Source: Hoeflea algicola
GTDB lineage: Bacteria > Pseudomonadota > Alphaproteobacteria > Rhizobiales > Rhizobiaceae
Reading direction: 5' to 3'
NCBI RefSeq assembly: GCF_026619415.1
Contig: NZ_JAOVZR010000001.1
Coordinates: 4,262,501-4,326,500, forward strand
Length of the DNA: 64,000 nt
A program made the position numbers and the translations under genes. Below the pieces are notes generated by a model. It was not told the DNA's origin, ran no database searches, and saw only the letters and a list, made by a program, of their open reading frames with translations. This document shows positions 62,037 to 64,000 of the stretch, one piece after another (position 1 is the stretch's first letter; every line of letters starts with the position of its first letter).

Positions 62037-64000
<1,964 letters not shown>

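Overview
The window looks like a high-GC alphaproteobacterial chromosome, most likely Hyphomicrobiales (Rhizobiales) of a marine Hoeflea/Phyllobacteriaceae-like type. The pointers are a rhizobial-type glycerol ABC operon (glpSTPQUV), a type-II lumazine synthase (RibH2) behind an FMN riboswitch, a uronate dehydrogenase, and a density of TRAP and ABC uptake systems typical of marine copiotrophs. The species call is inference. No rRNA, tRNA, CRISPR or prophage was seen.

Layout. (1) 1-6.8 kb: a TRAP transporter (5' end cut by the window edge), a TetR regulator with a 14-bp palindromic operator, and an SDR / acyl-CoA dehydrogenase / APH-like kinase trio that resembles a 4-hydroxyacyl-CoA degradation module. 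(2) 6.8-20.1 kb: an IclR-centred island with an FAD oxidase, a complete branched-chain-type ABC transporter (livKHMGF), a minus-strand operon of MBL hydrolase, LeuC-like and LeuD-like dehydratase subunits and an isocitrate-lyase/PEP-mutase-family lyase, and a divergent acyl-CoA ligase. Similar TTCA-N5-TGA palindromes occur in three intergenic regions of this island. (3) 20.1-25.3 kb: a COG3618 amidohydrolase gene broken by an in-frame TGA, an SDR, a KDG kinase, two gene-poor stretches and an intact IS3-family element. (4) 25.5-34.6 kb: FMN riboswitch-ribH2, then an AraC-headed molybdenum hydroxylase operon (SRPBCC, FAD subunit, 2Fe-2S subunit, a Mo-binding subunit split over two genes, CoxD-like AAA+ ATPase, CoxE-like VWA protein, amidohydrolase). 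(5) 35-42 kb: uronate dehydrogenase and the convergent glp operon. (6) 42.5-47.7 kb: an XRE-cupin regulator divergent from a second TRAP operon that ends in a HisD-family dehydrogenase resembling sulfopropanediol dehydrogenase HpsN. (7) 47.9-58.2 kb: a LacI-controlled operon with an AGPS-like FAD oxidase, an FGGY kinase, a sugar-type ABC importer, an SDR and a GldA-like dehydrogenase. (8) 58.3-64 kb: MscS channel with a zinc-ribbon protein, a DUF1127 protein, a MYG1 protein and gdhA running off the right edge.

The region works mainly as a set of self-contained modules for importing and oxidising small organic acids, polyols and possibly sulfonates, each with its own regulator. Four otherwise intact genes carry a single disrupting lesion (TGA near 20317, and one-base shifts near 30320, 55437 and 62949). 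The similar nature of the three indels makes assembly or sequencing error a serious alternative to real decay.
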